A stretch of DNA of 64,000 bases from Reticulitermes speratus (Eukaryota > Arthropoda > Insecta > Blattodea > Rhinotermitidae). The position numbers and the translations under genes are program-made. The stretch is taken from NCBI GenBank assembly GCA_021186555.1, contig JAJKFL010000002.1:11220001-11284000 (forward strand), read 5' to 3'. The notes below the pieces were generated by a model, which made no database searches, had not been told where the DNA came from, and worked only from the letters and a program-made list of their open reading frames with translations. Positions 23,972 to 35,938 of the stretch are shown piece after piece (position 1 is the first letter of the stretch; every line of letters starts with the position of its first letter).

Positions 23972-24110
23972 GAGTTCAGTCCATCCTTTTTTCTTGGGAC
24001 TACCTACAGATGACACTGTGTTGTTACGGTGGTAGTCCCCTCTACATTTAGCTATTAATATCTCAATTCTCACACGTGTGTTTGCATGCCCCTTCCATCT
24101 CATCCACGTT
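23465..24110 (-). pseudogene. Non-LTR retrotransposon ORF2 C-terminus with internal (AAT)n expansion
   Basis: The minus strand encodes NKPDIIIRGNEKGTW, then ISGDRNVIKKEAETLL. After a stop and a frameshift come VIPVLIG and IPGKHEIKKVQKPAILGT. This is the C-terminal region that follows the reverse transcriptase in a widespread insect LINE group. The 3' part ends in AT-rich sequence with AATAAT repeats near 23465-23495. An (ATT)n run at 23935-23969 has expanded inside the frame and gives a run of Asn. The fragment is 5'-truncated and dead. Confidence 0.72.
23935..23969. repeat. (ATT)n microsatellite
   Basis: About 11 uninterrupted trinucleotide units inside the LINE fragment; likely variable in length between individuals. 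Confidence 0.95.
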
Positions 24111-24114
24111 GATT

Positions 24115-25225
24115 TAATTACCTGTTCATATTAAGTCGTAATATAAAATATAAACGTTTTCGGTATGCAGTCTATCCATTCTGAGGCACTTCCATTACCT
24201 TACGTCCAACTAATATATCACAAAACGCTTTTACAAATTCATTTTCGACAAACTAAAAATCCTTCAGAAATTATAATAGGATCAGTATAAATAATAACTT
24301 GTTTTAAAATTTCACATATGCTCGACAGAAGTCCTGATGTTAATTCTTAAACGAAAATGCAACTGAATTATTTCCAAACTTTATGCATCATCTTCAACAG
24401 AAAATAGTGCGACGAAGACATGACATACAGCGCAGCTATATACGACGTCTACAGAAAGTAGACGCTAAGTCTAAGGAGCCGTGGAGTAGGACTACCACGA
24501 CCAATACACCTTCTCTTAGCTGTTGACTTGTATGTCCCGTAAAAGGCTTCTCGTGCAGTGTCTTCTGCCAGCTTTCCCTTCAGAAAAACGAAACATTCTG
24601 ATTACAGCGCAAACTGTAATTTATAAAACTTATGTAACACAAATAGCCTAAAATGAAAATTTAAGAGAGTATACTCCGTTTGTAATAACCCTGTAGCTGA
24701 AAATCACGAAATGCTTAAGCTGGGTCAATTTATCTTCCGTTTTATTAGGTCTTCTCTGTGTTTCTTTGTCTCTGTCTCTCATTTCCCATGGATTTATTCA
24801 TGACGTCACTCCGTTTGTCTTGTCAGACAGCCACATGGAGCGCGGGAAGCTGTCTACCATGGATAACTAGAGCTCTTGCTTCTAGGGCTTACATGCACTG
24901 TCACTACACCAAAGCACTTACAGCTTAGCCTCACAGTATCAGAAACCCGGAGATATTTATAGCTGGTAGTTATTCAAATGGTAAGAAAATTCCTTAACTT
25001 TTATGTGGCCCACAGTTCCATTACCGTGTTCACAAAAGTGTGCCATTAGACCCAGCCCTCAGTCAGTAAAGTTTAAATCCTCACAACTTTCCTTGTAAGG
25101 TCAAATTTAATAGAACTTTCCACCCACTCATAGAAATACCAAGTGGCCTATGCCTTTAAGACATTCTGAAGATCCCATTTAAAAAATCATAATTTATTAA
25201 CGTTAAAACAGCGGACGAAGCACGC
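24115..25225. other. No recognised feature
   Basis: A small hairpin, ACGTCTACAGAAAGTAGACG (near 24445-24464), and nothing else recognisable. Confidence 0.35.
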
Positions 25226-25227
25226 CA

Positions 25228-25398
25228 TTAATTCAGCACTGTTTTCTTATTTATGTCGTCTCTCCGAGGTCCAAAAATCTTCCTCAACACTTTTCTTCTT
25301 AGCACCTTCAATCTATAGGTCTATTCTTCCTTCAAATTACGAAATTCAGTTTCACATCCGTATGAAAGCAGGTTAAATTTCTGCTTCATATGTATATT
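25228..25398 (-). pseudogene. Non-LTR retrotransposon fragment (YGCET region)
   Basis: The minus frame reads LLSYGCETEFRNLKEE, a stop, then YRLKVLRRKVLRKIFGPRRD. The YGCET..L..KVLRKIFGP pattern belongs to the region after the RT fingers in arthropod LINEs. Only about 55 codons remain. Confidence 0.72.
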
Positions 25399-25399
25399 G

Positions 25400-26500
25400 T
25401 AATCTTAGATTTACGGACAGAAAAAGTAAAGATAAATAAATAATTCGGAACTAAACGATCTTAAAGTCAAAGGACCTGGAAGAAGTTCAAAATTTGTATA
25501 CAGACTTCAAAGATGTCTATATTCTTAAACGTTAGATTTGCCCATCTGAATTTAATTACAAAAAGTTCGAAATATACACCCACTTAAGTGGAACAAAATG
25601 ATATTTACAACACTTCTGCCTTCAAAACAAAGAAATTCTCTGCAGAAGTGCGGAATTTAAGAACAAATAAAATATACTGTTTCCGGAGGGCGGCAAAAGG
25701 AAGACTGTAACGTTCTAGAAATATTTTCCCCTTATAAAAGCCATAATTCTAACCTACGTGTATAAAACTGTTTCTGACTGAAGCCACAATCGGATTTCTT
25801 TCACGAAATAAGACACTCTCAGTGTCCGATAGATGGCATTAACTTTTGGTTTGTGAGTGAAGTCACATCACTGTTCAGGATTGAGATTAAGATGTAACGA
25901 CATAATCACCAACAACATCGAGATATATAACACTCAGTCCTAAGTAACAAATCATTTCAGTATTACATTAAACCCGCCACTTCACCGAAACTTTACCGTA
26001 ACAAATACCATTACAACAGCACACCACTGTACCCACACCTGGACTGCATTACTTCAGTTGGAATGTTACTGCCACCTACTTCCTCTTCTAAACCCAGTTT
26101 AATCACTGTTCGAATATTTCTGACCCTCCACAGAAGCGTCTTCCCATGACGTTTCAAAACAACGTTTTGTACGCAGTTCTTGTTTAGCACACCTGTGACA
26201 GATGCTTCACAGCCCGAACATCACTACACGCTGAGGACTCTGTATGTAGCTTGCACTATTCTCAGCGCCCAGGTCTGCTTAAGCGAGGCTAAAGACGCCA
26301 GCGGCATGGAATTAATCACAGGCGTCCAACCCCTGCTGACGTTCATAACGTAGAGACATCAAAGCGCACGGACAAATTAAAGTTCAACAGGCAACATAAC
26401 ACGAAGGTGATCGTATCCGGTGGCATACGTACATTTCGACACTCGGTTATTAATGGCAAACTTATGCAAACACTATAAACGTACCCGGGAACTGTATCAG
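25400..26500. other. No recognised feature
   Basis: AT-rich. A weak tRNA-like trace (GTTTCGATTCTCGTC) lies at 26508-26560. Confidence 0.35.
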
Positions 26501-26604
26501 TTCAGTCATTACAGTGCTGGCTACGAGTAAACCCAAAGTTTCGATTCTCGTCAGGGGTAAAAGATACTCGTATTTAATATTATTCATTCCGTACATTTTC
26601 TTTT

Positions 26605-26805
26605 CCATGCTTATTGTCCGACGAATGTATACTTTTATTCGCTATTAATTGTGTAACACAGTCTTACATGTTTCGAACCTTATCCTGGTTCCTGGTCCTG
26701 AAGTCCCTGAGGATGAATCAGGATAAGGTTCGAAACATGTAAGACTGTGTTACACAATTAATAGTGAATAAAAGTGTACATTCGTCGGACAATAAGCATA
26801 TTCGT
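26605..26805. repeat. Palindromic foldback element with hammerhead-like motif
   Basis: The left arm 26608-26690 is the near-perfect reverse complement of 26714-26800, with a short centre. The plus-strand motif at 26707-26741 is CTGAGGA, one base, GAATC/GGTTC as a stem, GAAAC, ATGT, A. Each arm contains TTACATGTTTCGAACC or its complement. Such fused inverted terminal repeats are expected for solo repeats of Penelope-like elements. Confidence 0.75.
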
Positions 26806-27127
26806 ATTTGTCAAGACCCGACCTTCTATTCAATGTGCAGACGGGGGCTTTTCCTCTTGGAAAAGCGGCCGGGAGCGTGAAAGTGACATTCAATTACATA
26901 TAACGCCGGTGTTACAGATTCGTGGAGCTATACTGCCATTTCCCAAACGGCTTGATGGTGTCCTACTTAATTAAGCAGAGGAGCAACTTGACCTTTGCCT
27001 ATATACCTAAACACTCAGCCGGCAAAAGAAACTCCTGATAATAAAATCATAACACTGGCCCGCATTCTACGCAGCCATCAGTCCCGTACAACTTCACAAC
27101 TTCTCTAAGACTGATTACCACCTAAGC

Positions 27128-27292
27128 CAGGGGTCCACAAACTTTAGAAAAATATAGAAGCCACCTCAAAATTCTAGGCGACATAAGGGTGACATTAAGC
27201 ATGTCCCATACTGAGAACCCACGAATATTTGGCGCAATGGGATAAAATTTAGTCGTCTGGGCGACCTGGCGCCCAGGATTTGTGTGCCCCTG
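27128..27292. mobile_element. hAT-like MITE, about 166 bp (copy 1)
   Basis: The ends are CAGGGGTCCACAAACTTT and the near-complement TTTGTGTGCCCCTG. Copies with the same interior and length lie at 38168-38334 and 53760-53925. The flanking 8-mers acctaagc and atctaaag agree only partly, suggesting an old insertion. No transposase is present, so it is non-autonomous. Confidence 0.7.
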
Positions 27293-27299
27293 ATCTAAA

Positions 27300-30200
27300 G
27301 GTTAGGGCTGTTCCGAATTTAAGATATAGATATTTATCACCTTTCCATCAGACTTTGCTGCCATACCATTTAGTTTAGGCAGACAGAGCAGCGCAAGCAA
27401 TCGATTATCACGCATTCCTTCAAACCTCCCTCGTAATTCTTTTCAGTTTTTTATTACTGCATTGATAAACATTATTTTATATTGGCTCTACGATTGTTTT
27501 CAATATTATTCTCTTTTCTATGTCTCCCACTTGGTTGCGACCCTCAAGATCATTAGACCAAATTTTGAGTAAGCTGGCATTTTCCATTTTATTTATAGCC
27601 TGCATTCTATAATCCTCCTTAACAAAAGAATTTAAATACCACTACTTGGAATGGATGGAACTTACATACACGTATGTAGGGACAGACGAGGGATCTCTGT
27701 GGGTCCTACGTATATGGCTAGGCATCCATCAAATTCGGTTAATTCTCAAAAAGGGCCGCGCCTGGCACTGAGCAACGAAGATAAGACGTCTCGAAAAAAT
27801 CTTCTGTTTCTCAGAAAGGAGCCAGCGTGATGGTCAAACAAACGGTGAACAATGTGGGGGTCAAAAGACGGCATGGTGATATTCACGAAATGAAACACTT
27901 CGGCGCAAAACACCCGTAAATAAGTCTAAAATTCGCTGCACAGACATTTTCATTGTAATCATCTCATGTAATGAGCAGGCTACTGCAGAATCAAAGTCAG
28001 ATATGTCAAATACAAAAGCCGAAGTCAGGAATGTATCTGCAGTGCGTAAAAAGCATGCCATAAAGCAGCAGCTTAACAAATTGGCTCCATTTGGTGCGGA
28101 ACGGTGGGGAAACCGATGATGTCGACTGTGAAGCGGTGTGAGGGGCACCGTCGGGAAGGGGGAGGTTGCATGCCGCCTAATGCACTCGCAAGGAGTGACA
28201 AATGAATTCCTTTGGTGGCCCTCACACGCTCCCGAGGGGCTGTGGAACACAAGTTCTGATATCATTAGGTCTAGTTCTTTGTCCTATATATATATATGTA
28301 ATATATATATATATATAATATTATATATTATATACATACAGTCACACGCAGTGTGAAGCTAGAGGTCCCCGCAGCGTCGATATGCCACCAGCATTACATA
28401 GGCTGTTCGATACCGTCAGCCAGTCACAGTGCAACACCGGGACATGAGTAACAGCTCCACGATGCAGGAGCATTTGGGACGTTCATAGTTCTAAGCTGCG
28501 CAAGGAACGAATAGGGTTCACAAATGCCCACGTGCTTCATTCCTTGCTTAGATTGTATTAACTCTTATCTGCCTAACGTCGAGCTGAACTCGACAACTCT
28601 TTCCATTGTACCAGATCCAATGTCCAGCGAAATTCGACACGTTACTTTGCAATGTTTTGTTTGAATTCACAAGATTAATTTGGATTGCAAAGGGTTAGTG
28701 TCCGAGACAATTCGCAATATTTCGTAACCACTGCCTTACTCTTGAGGGTCTCTAAGCCTTCGTGTGATCCCAAGCTGGCGGAACTCCCCTTATCCTAGGT
28801 GTGAGACCGCAACTACACTTTGTAACTTGTCCGACGCAACCTGAGGATGCAGCAAGCCGCAGGGACGAGGGCCACACTTAACCAGGCACACACACTGTGT
28901 TGCTGCTGGCGTCACGTGTACGCCTTCCAGTCCCCGACCCAGAAATCCTGAACGATTCACTTTTACGCCAGAATGCCTTCACCGCAGTTGAATGAGTAGC
29001 AACCCCGTCTCGTATTCGAAAAGTCTCGGTTTCGGTTTCCGGCACGGAGATTGTCTTTCCTGATTGAAGTATCGTGGTCATCCTCAGTGCGTCCAGACAA
29101 ATACTGACACTACAGTCCAAATTAATCGGGTCACGATGACACAAAGGTGGATTTCATAAAAAAAAAGTCATGGTTTAGAACCTCTTTATGTTTAAAATTA
29201 CAGCTGACTGCATATCCCCCCCCCCGGCTTGTATCATCCGTCTTACATGCCTACAAAGCCTGATCGCAAGAGAACCGTGGGTACCTGTGCACGGTGGTAC
29301 ACAAGGAAAGGTACCTCGCGTGTCTGAAAACAATAAATAACGGTAGATCATGTTTTCTCTCCATTCGTAGGAAAGACTTGAGGCCTTGTCTCATCGCTCA
29401 TTGTATAAGCTGGAAGGCAGAAAGTACAAATGAAAGTGAAAGAGACAACCTGTGTTTTAGAGGATCCGGATATGGTGTAAGGGGAATAGAAAAGCAGAAA
29501 TCTAAACAAAGAATAGAAAGGTGGGTACAAAATGTTTTTGGTCAAGAGGAAGAGAGGGAGAAACCCACAGAAAATACGAAAATGTGTATATGATATACTG
29601 GGAAAAGAGAGACAGCAACCAATAACAAAAACAAAACAAAATCACACGGTTCATGGGAAACAATAAGAAAATTTTAAAAAATCACGAAAATAATGACCAT
29701 TCTTTACGGACAGCAGAAATTACAAAACATTTTAAAACATAAGAATATGAACACGTAAACAATTATCAACTGAACGGCTTATTGAGATTGATAGCAGACA
29801 GTGATTACGAAAGATAAAGCGGACAGGAATGGAAAGGAAACGGCCCACTTCCAGGCACACAGGACTGCTACTCTTTATTTCATTCATCTGTCACCGATAC
29901 TATACAAGCTTGGCAAATGACACAGTCGTTTAGTGACACGCTAAAAAATTATTATTTCAATTAGACTTATAAGTCAGTGTTGTGTTTAACATTCAAAAGA
30001 GAAGGAATAAATCTGGACACGCCACGCACATTTGTTTTTTAGCTAGTTTTATTACTTGTGAAAACACTGATGAAGATTATGACTGACCTCCACATGGAGA
30101 GTCAATGTCGTCTGAAATTCAATCTGACTGTTGCTGAACGAACAGGAAATAATATGAAAGATGGACAGACGTGTAAGATAAAAGAAACAGAATGACATAA

Positions 30201-30385
30201 GAAGCAATGGGCCAAGTAAAGACGAATAAACATCAAAGGAATGTAGGAAAGAAAGACGAATACGGAAAAAGTAGAATTTTGATAAATGGCATTCCGTTAT
30301 GTTTTATAGATATCAACTGAATGAGGACACCAACAAACAGCACTACAAATTAACTGTAATACAATACGGCCGGCATCAGGCCCTA
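27300..30385. other. Long stretch without recognised genes
   Basis: It contains an AT palindrome (28286-28335) and a poly-C run (about 29215-29226). A 134-codon minus frame (27861-28265) is the longest outside repeats but matches nothing I know. A 99-codon plus frame (29294-29593) is equally unrecognised. Confidence 0.4.
28286..28335. repeat. AT-rich palindromic microsatellite
   Basis: TA repeats interrupted by TGTAATATATATAT and TAATATTATATATTATATAC. It is self-complementary and able to form a cruciform. Confidence 0.85.
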
Positions 30386-30387
30386 CA

Positions 30388-30535
30388 TAAATATAAAATA
30401 TAAAAAGAAGGAAAATAGGTTTTATTAGAGCTTATCCTAGGTGTCAGACCTATAAGGAAACCTATTTATTTTCTTTTTATATTTTTATATCTATATAAAA
30501 CCTGACGATGGCCCTTTCCTGCCGAAACATGTAGC
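30388..30535 (+). repeat. Foldback with hammerhead-like motif
   Basis: The arms TATAAAAAGAAGGAAAATAGG (about 30395-30417) and CCTATTTATTTTCTTTTTATA (about 30461-30482) pair. The motif at 30502-30533 is CTGACGA, one base, GGC/GCC stem, GAAAC, ATGT, A. Stem I is not evident, so activity is doubtful. Confidence 0.6.
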
Positions 30536-30539
30536 GTGT

Positions 30540-32160
30540 TGTAAACAATTACATGGTCTTACAATAGATTTGTAGTTGTGTTTGCCAGTGTTCTCATTAA
30601 ATCTAAAGGATAGAAAAACAAGGCAAAACGGAAGAGCGCAAGGATGAATACAATGAAGGCACAGAAACAAAGAAAGATGTACTTATTTACGGTATATTTA
30701 AGAACGATTACAGTACACCATGTTACACAGCGTTGAAGGGTTGATAACAGGTGCGTAAGAAACAGTAAATAATATATAAGGAAACAATCATGGACTAAGT
30801 TCACTGCATTCACCCGGAAAATGTGAGAAAAGTCGCAAACGAGATCCGAGCCGGGACCTAGAAAGTACCTCAAAAGCTCAACAGTTGAGCCCACTTACTC
30901 GGCAAGAACGAAGAGAAAGATAGTTGGTATGAAAGAGAAAGAATTGTAGTAAAGAAATACGAATCAGAAGTCAAAAAGTAAACGAGAAAAAGGAAAGATA
31001 GCAATGGGTGAATGGAAGAGAATGAAGAAAACAGACAAAATAAAGGATGAAGGTAAGAAACGAAGAAAAAAAAAGAGAACACTAAGGAAATTCGGAGAAC
31101 AAAGAACGGAAAGAAACAGAACGAAAAGGAAATTATCAGTTATGAGGAAGTATAAAAAAAAACTGAGGATACACTCATTAAAGAGCGCTGTTCATTTATT
31201 CAGCTCATAGCAAAACGCCACTTTTTAACCTCGTTTTCCATCCCAAACGTCACATAAATTCCGACCCTTGTCCGGGTTGGTGGGATGTTAAGAAGCGAGG
31301 GTGTGCTGCGGGGGGAGAGGGGCGGTGTTCCTGCTGGGAACAATTATTAACAAAGTGTGCGGTTGTAGCTACTGACTTTATTCCCTCATCCACCCACTCA
31401 CATTATAAAATACACGTGTAGTTTAAGCACCTCGCCCTCCACACATCTGTATTTACTACATCATATAATCATATATCCCGATTTAACTCCGTTAACGCTA
31501 ACACTATCAGCTGAAAACATTTTTTTGGTTTATATTTTCGTGGTAATGTGAGTTATAAATTAGTTTCAGTGATTATGTCACACAACAAAAACACAAGAAG
31601 GTCAGTCTTCAAACCGATATATATATATAGTTCCTAGCATTGGACGTGTTAACAGTAAGAAAGATTACCGGAGATCGGTTTCATGCAGGTACCCAGAGTG
31701 GGAAGACTGGAGTAACGATGGAGATTAAGGTGTTGGAGACAAGGTGCCACGTATGATCAGCACCAATCGACTGTTGAAAACAGACCACGAATTTTATATT
31801 CTCAAGACACACACAGCAAATTCATGGCTTCTAAAACTGACTGGTAAAAACCTGACTGGAAGACGGAAAGATAATTTCTTGTGGCTAGTTTTATTATCAC
31901 GGATGAGGTACAAGAAGTGTAAACGGCGTGCCCATGGTGAGTGAGAGGGGGACGATAACAAAGTTTAGTAAGGAACATGTTTAAGTAAGAAATGAAATTA
32001 ATCGTTTTAAGATTTGATCAGGTTCTCCCCTCAGATTTTGCACTTCTTAATTAAAAATGGAGGCCACAACCACTAGTTTCGATAATAATTGGTTAGGAGG
32101 AGCTGAAAGTGTGAAAGTCAGTAGTAGGTTGAAAGAAAGGAGACTGAAAAATTCTTCTGA
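30540..32160. other. No recognised feature
   Basis: Purine-rich plus strand near 30905-31170, which explains the Lys/Arg-rich 68-codon frame at 31004-31210. A short TA run lies near 31618-31629. No gene signature. Confidence 0.4.
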
Positions 32161-32164
32161 GCTT

Positions 32165-32480
32165 CTCAGATAGTAGAGACCACGGCAGTCGTTGTTCCAA
32201 TACTGGCTGCGATACCCCGCTCAACGCTCGAGAAATCGCGGTTCGATTGCCAACAGCAGCAACACACTTTTCCTTACTCCAAAGTGTCCAGACCGGCTCT
32301 GGAGCCCAGCCAGCCTCCTATTCAATGGGTACCGAGGACCCTTTCCCCGAGGGTAAAGCAGCTGTAGAGTGAAGCTAACCACTCACTTCCATCTAGCGCA
32401 CAGCGGTAGGTCATTCTATATACCAGGAAGCCTTTCCGCACCGCTCAGGCCATCCTGTGACTATGCAGAGTTCAAAATCC
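32165..32480 (+). mobile_element. SINE-A/C copy, diverged
   Basis: B-box-like CGCGGTTCGATTGCC at 32238-32252 is followed by the shared body (TCCAGACCGGCTCTGGAGCC, AATGGGTACCGAGG, GGGTAAAGCAGC, CCATCTAGCGC). Confidence 0.75.
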
Positions 32481-32639
32481 AGTCTCGATATAAACAGTTA
32501 ATTTAGCACTAACGACGGCACGGTAGAAAATGAAAATACGCATGTGTTAGAAACTGATAGATGCAGGTGGGAGCAAACCGCGATGCCTCACTACACTATG
32601 CGTGATTTCAGGCTTCCGCTGCCGTGTAAATTAGATCAT

Positions 32640-32855
32640 CGCTCTTCTGGGATGTTACACAACGTAGATTGGTAGTTATTTACCGACGTTTCGGGACAAC
32701 CTATCGGTTCCATCTCCAAGGGTCGCTTGAAGATGGGACCGATGAGTTGTCTCGAAACGCCAGTAAATAACTTTGAAGATGGGACCGACAGGTTGTTCCG
32801 AAACGTCGGTAACTACAAATTTACGCCGTGTAACATACCAGAAGAGCCAAGATCC
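32640..32855. repeat. Foldback element with three hammerhead-like motifs
   Basis: The left arm (32645-32720) and right arm (32765-32850) are inverted repeats. The outer end TGGGATGTTACAC pairs with GTGTAACATACCA. Motifs: minus at 32679-32720, plus at 32727-32762 and plus at 32773-32812. Each has TTGAAGA or a close variant, one base, a GGGAC/GUUCC-type stem and GAAACG. The two plus copies are 46 bp apart in tandem. Confidence 0.72.
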
Positions 32856-33134
32856 TTCATGACACTGCCCACTCACCCCCACTTAGTACTGACGTCAATA
32901 ATGGGTGCAGCAATACTTCCACTTCCCCTTACATCAGCATGGAACTGTGCTGAATTAACAAGAACAGAAACTTTAATCTAATCACGGTACAGGTAAAGGC
33001 AAATATACAATTGTACCTGTACACTCCATGAAGGCATATGAGGGAAGTGGAAGTACAGCTACAACCATTTTTAACTTCGACACTGCATAGAGGTGAGTAG
33101 TCAGCTTTAGGTTCCAGATGCTTCATCTGCAGAA

Positions 33135-33238
33135 AAGAGGCCCCCGGAACCCATTAAACAACCTGTGCGGGCCCTACAGCCGGCCTGTAGGCTGTGGAAG
33201 AGAGATAAATCTCTTTGCCCCTGCCACGAACACTGCAC
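33135..33238 (-). mobile_element. SINE-C fragment
   Basis: On the minus strand: CGTGGCAGGGGCAAAGAGAT, then the CTACAGGCCGG and CAGGTTG body segments. Confidence 0.45.
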
Positions 33239-33239
33239 A

Positions 33240-33935
33240 AAAACCCATTTAACACTAGCTGTTGCAGAAATGTGCTAAACGGCTTCGAATATAGAATATA
33301 CGTTGTGACAGACGTACCTGTACATAACATGCTCATTGTGTGTTTAATTATGCTCACAGAACCCACAGATGGGCCAATAATCTGGCAGCCAACCTCATGA
33401 ACATTCACTTTGAAATTTATAAAGTATGTTTAGACTTTCGTCTTTGCTTGAGCGCAGTCGGAACAAAGTCAATAGCACAGTACTGTTCTGTAATGACCGA
33501 CATTCATTTTGTCCCTGCACTGAATAAAAGTTTAGTGACGCGGAAGTTGACAGTGCCTGTAAGACCATCCTGACAGTTACAACAGAAGGCCAAGCACGTT
33601 AGAAGTTCCAGTAGCAGGCAAAATTACCCTCTGCAGCCCGTCTGATTGAAGGTGGATAAGGTTTTTGTCCCTAGAGACCGCTGTACTTAGAGAACAAAGC
33701 TTCTTGTCTGGCGTTTATGCAAACTCGGCTTTGCCAAGGACAACACATTGATCAGTGGCGTTACAGACGTTTACCTAAAACGTATATAGACATTTGTTTT
33801 TTTCCAACGTTCCTTTTCCTATGTTCTATATGGTCATTCACTGCATACAGGAACACAACGTTGCAAAGCTAATCGCGCTGTAGATACTGGGTGTACCTTT
33901 AATAGTGCCCCTAAACACGGCAGCTGTTTAACTTT
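33240..33935. other. No recognised feature
   Basis: Short overlapping frames at 33154-33573 on both strands are unrecognised. Confidence 0.35.
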
Positions 33936-33939
33936 CTTT

Positions 33940-34445
33940 ATTTCATAGAAGAGTCTCGAAGTGACGACCTCCAGCTTCTAAGCAGGCCACGCATATTCGG
34001 GAAACATTTCTCGACACAAAGAGTACTTCTTGTCTTGAAACATTAGCAACTTTATTTCGAATTTCAATTTCCAATTCTTGCAACGAATGTGAATTTTTCA
34101 CATAACTTCTATTTTTCAGTGTCCCCCGTCCTCCACCCGTGAGTAATAATCGCACAAACTCAGACCTGGAGATCTAGGAGGCCACAATCCGCGAGTTATC
34201 AACCGTTCTCCGCATACCTCTTCCAGGGTAGCCCTTGAGAATTTTTGTGTGTGGGCCGTGGCAATGTACAGCATTAAGTAACCACACATTTTTTCCTCTT
34301 CTTCTGTTAATTGTGTACAAAATTATGTCAGAATTATCCGAACGTGGCGTTAAAAATATTACGTTTCTTCGAAATACACGTGCATAAGTATTGCAAATGG
34401 ACAATCTTTTATCACCATAACACAATTCCCACATGTTTTCCACCT
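33940..34445 (-). pseudogene. Mariner/Tc1-superfamily (DDE) transposase, C-terminal fragment
   Basis: The minus strand reads a degraded GPHT block near 34245 and then WPPRSPGLSLCDYYS near 34140-34185, equivalent to the conserved W-PPRSPDL-x-PCDF block of these transposases. After a frameshift come NRSYVKNSHSLQELEIEIRN and SRICVACLEAGGRHFETLL, the conserved end (C-x-x-x-GGHFE). The enzyme moves DNA between TA sites by a DDE/D nuclease. This copy lacks the N-terminal DNA-binding half and is frameshifted. The mariner-like palindrome at 49980-50060 may belong to a related element. Confidence 0.72.
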
Positions 34446-34479
34446 GCTATCATAAATCACATCATATGACTGAGCACCC

Positions 34480-35010
34480 GTCTCACGTTCCACGCTCATA
34501 AGATAAGGAAAATGTCGGCAATTTCGCTAGCACGGCAATTTCGTATTTTCCTATGCGCAAGGACACAAAATATGCACTCTGTATAACAAACCTAACACAC
34601 TCTTTCTTCCTTTTCGTTAAATATGGTTCGGATTAGCTTGTCATTTAAGCTAGGAGGAAGCAGCCTATACTAAGCTACGTGCTGCTGAAGGTATAGCATA
34701 CTGAAAGACAGGGTGTGTAGGTGTTACCATAAACTGAATCTGTGAACAAAGCGAAACTGAAGTCCCGCCATTCAGTGTTGTGATTTAAACGCAGTTTATC
34801 GTGTAATTTGTAATTAACATTAAAATAAAGGGAACTCAGCACGACATTCATCAGAAGCGAAGTGCGTACATAATACGACCGTATTATTCCAAAATGAATG
34901 ATGGCACTTGGTTAGGCAACTTCCGTTTTACTCCTGCGGAAATTGTATAGCCACGGTTGGTCGTTGGTGATGTGCCTCAAGCAGCTTTAATTCCTATTCC
35001 TTTTAACTCG
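34480..35010. other. No recognised feature
   Basis: Flanks the transposase fragment; the terminal inverted repeats of that element could not be located. Confidence 0.35.
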
Positions 35011-35013
35011 CGT

Positions 35014-35305
35014 GGGCCGGGATAGCTCAGTCGGTAAAGCGACTCGCTACGAGCTGGACGGTGCGGGGATCGAATCCCGGTGGTAGCGAGATTTTCCGCA
35101 CCCGTCCACACCGGCCCTGGGGCTCAGCCAGCCTCCTGTACAATGGGTACCTGCCTTCTTTCCAGGGTGTAAAGCGGCCGTGGAGTGGGGTTGACCACCC
35201 CCGCCCCCCAATCTAGCGCCGAGTTAAAGAAAGACTAGAGTTATACGTCTACTCCCCTTCCGCGCCTTCAAGGACTGTTATACGATGAACTTTAGCTTTT
35301 ACCTC
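35014..35305 (+). mobile_element. SINE-A copy, well preserved
   Basis: The tRNA head is nearly intact, with A box GGGATAGCTCAGTCGGTAAA and B box GGGGATCGAATCCCGG. The SINE-A body follows (CCGGCCCTGGGGCTCAGCC, AATGGGTACC, ATCTAGCGCCGAG), ending near AACTTTAGCTTTTACC. Confidence 0.92.
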
Positions 35306-35419
35306 TTAAATTCACCACTTTCTTCTTTCAATGAAAACACTCACAGTAACAACTCAAAAGGACTAGTGCATTCTGGCAGGGTCACGATTTAAAGAGCAAA
35401 TAAAAATTTGGAAACAATA

Positions 35420-35679
35420 TTTTTTTCCATGGTGCAAGAGCCCCTAGTGGGCCAGGGCCTCCTCATTGTCGAGGCTTCACGATCACACTTAAAGACACAC
35501 CACATTCGGGAGGACTCCTCTGCACGAGTGATCAGCCCGACGCAGAGACCTCTACCTGACAAAACACAACATTCACAAGAGACAGACATTAATTACCACG
35601 ACGGGATTCGAACCCGCAATCCCAGCAAGCGAATGGCCGCAGACCCACGCCTTAACCGCGCGGCCACTGGGATCGGCTA
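35420..35679 (-). mobile_element. SINE-B copy
   Basis: The head on the right (minus GCCGATCCCAGTGGCCGC) and the B box GGGTTCGAATCCCG are intact. The A/T tail is at 35420-35428. The flanks ggaaacaata and ggaaacatta make a probable 10-bp target duplication. Confidence 0.9.
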
Positions 35680-35754
35680 GGAAACATTATACCTAACTTA
35701 ATTTCATGTGTGTTATTAAGCGACGCTGCCAATTATGTAGCGTGCGTTATAGAA

Positions 35755-35938
35755 GAATGAGTATGGAGCACTGGTAGAATGATACCGACAGCGGAAACTA
35801 AAGTACTCGCAAACAAAAAACATATCCCAATGCCCTTAGTCCGTCATAAATACTTCACGAAGTGGTCTGGTATCGAACCCATGCCTCCGTAGTCAGAGAC
35901 TGGCGACTGACTGCCTGACCCACGACATGACCTTTAAA
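35755..35938 (-). mobile_element. SINE-D copy
   Basis: Minus-strand tRNA-like head GGGTCAGGCAGTCAGTCGCC with B box GGGTTCGATACC, followed by the family's middle segment (CTCCATACTC at the far end). This is the best-preserved head of the family in the window. Confidence 0.75.

Noticed and set aside
31004-31210. Lys/Arg-rich 68-codon frame resembling a nuclear basic protein
   Set aside because: The plus strand is simply purine-rich here; there is no start context, splice context or recognisable motif.
33940-34445. Active mariner transposase gene
   Set aside because: The N-terminal half is missing, the frame shifts within the conserved block, and no terminal inverted repeats were found around it.
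35025-35090. Functional tRNA gene in the SINE-A head
   Set aside because: A and B boxes are good, but the acceptor stem does not close and the head continues into a SINE body repeated elsewhere in the window.
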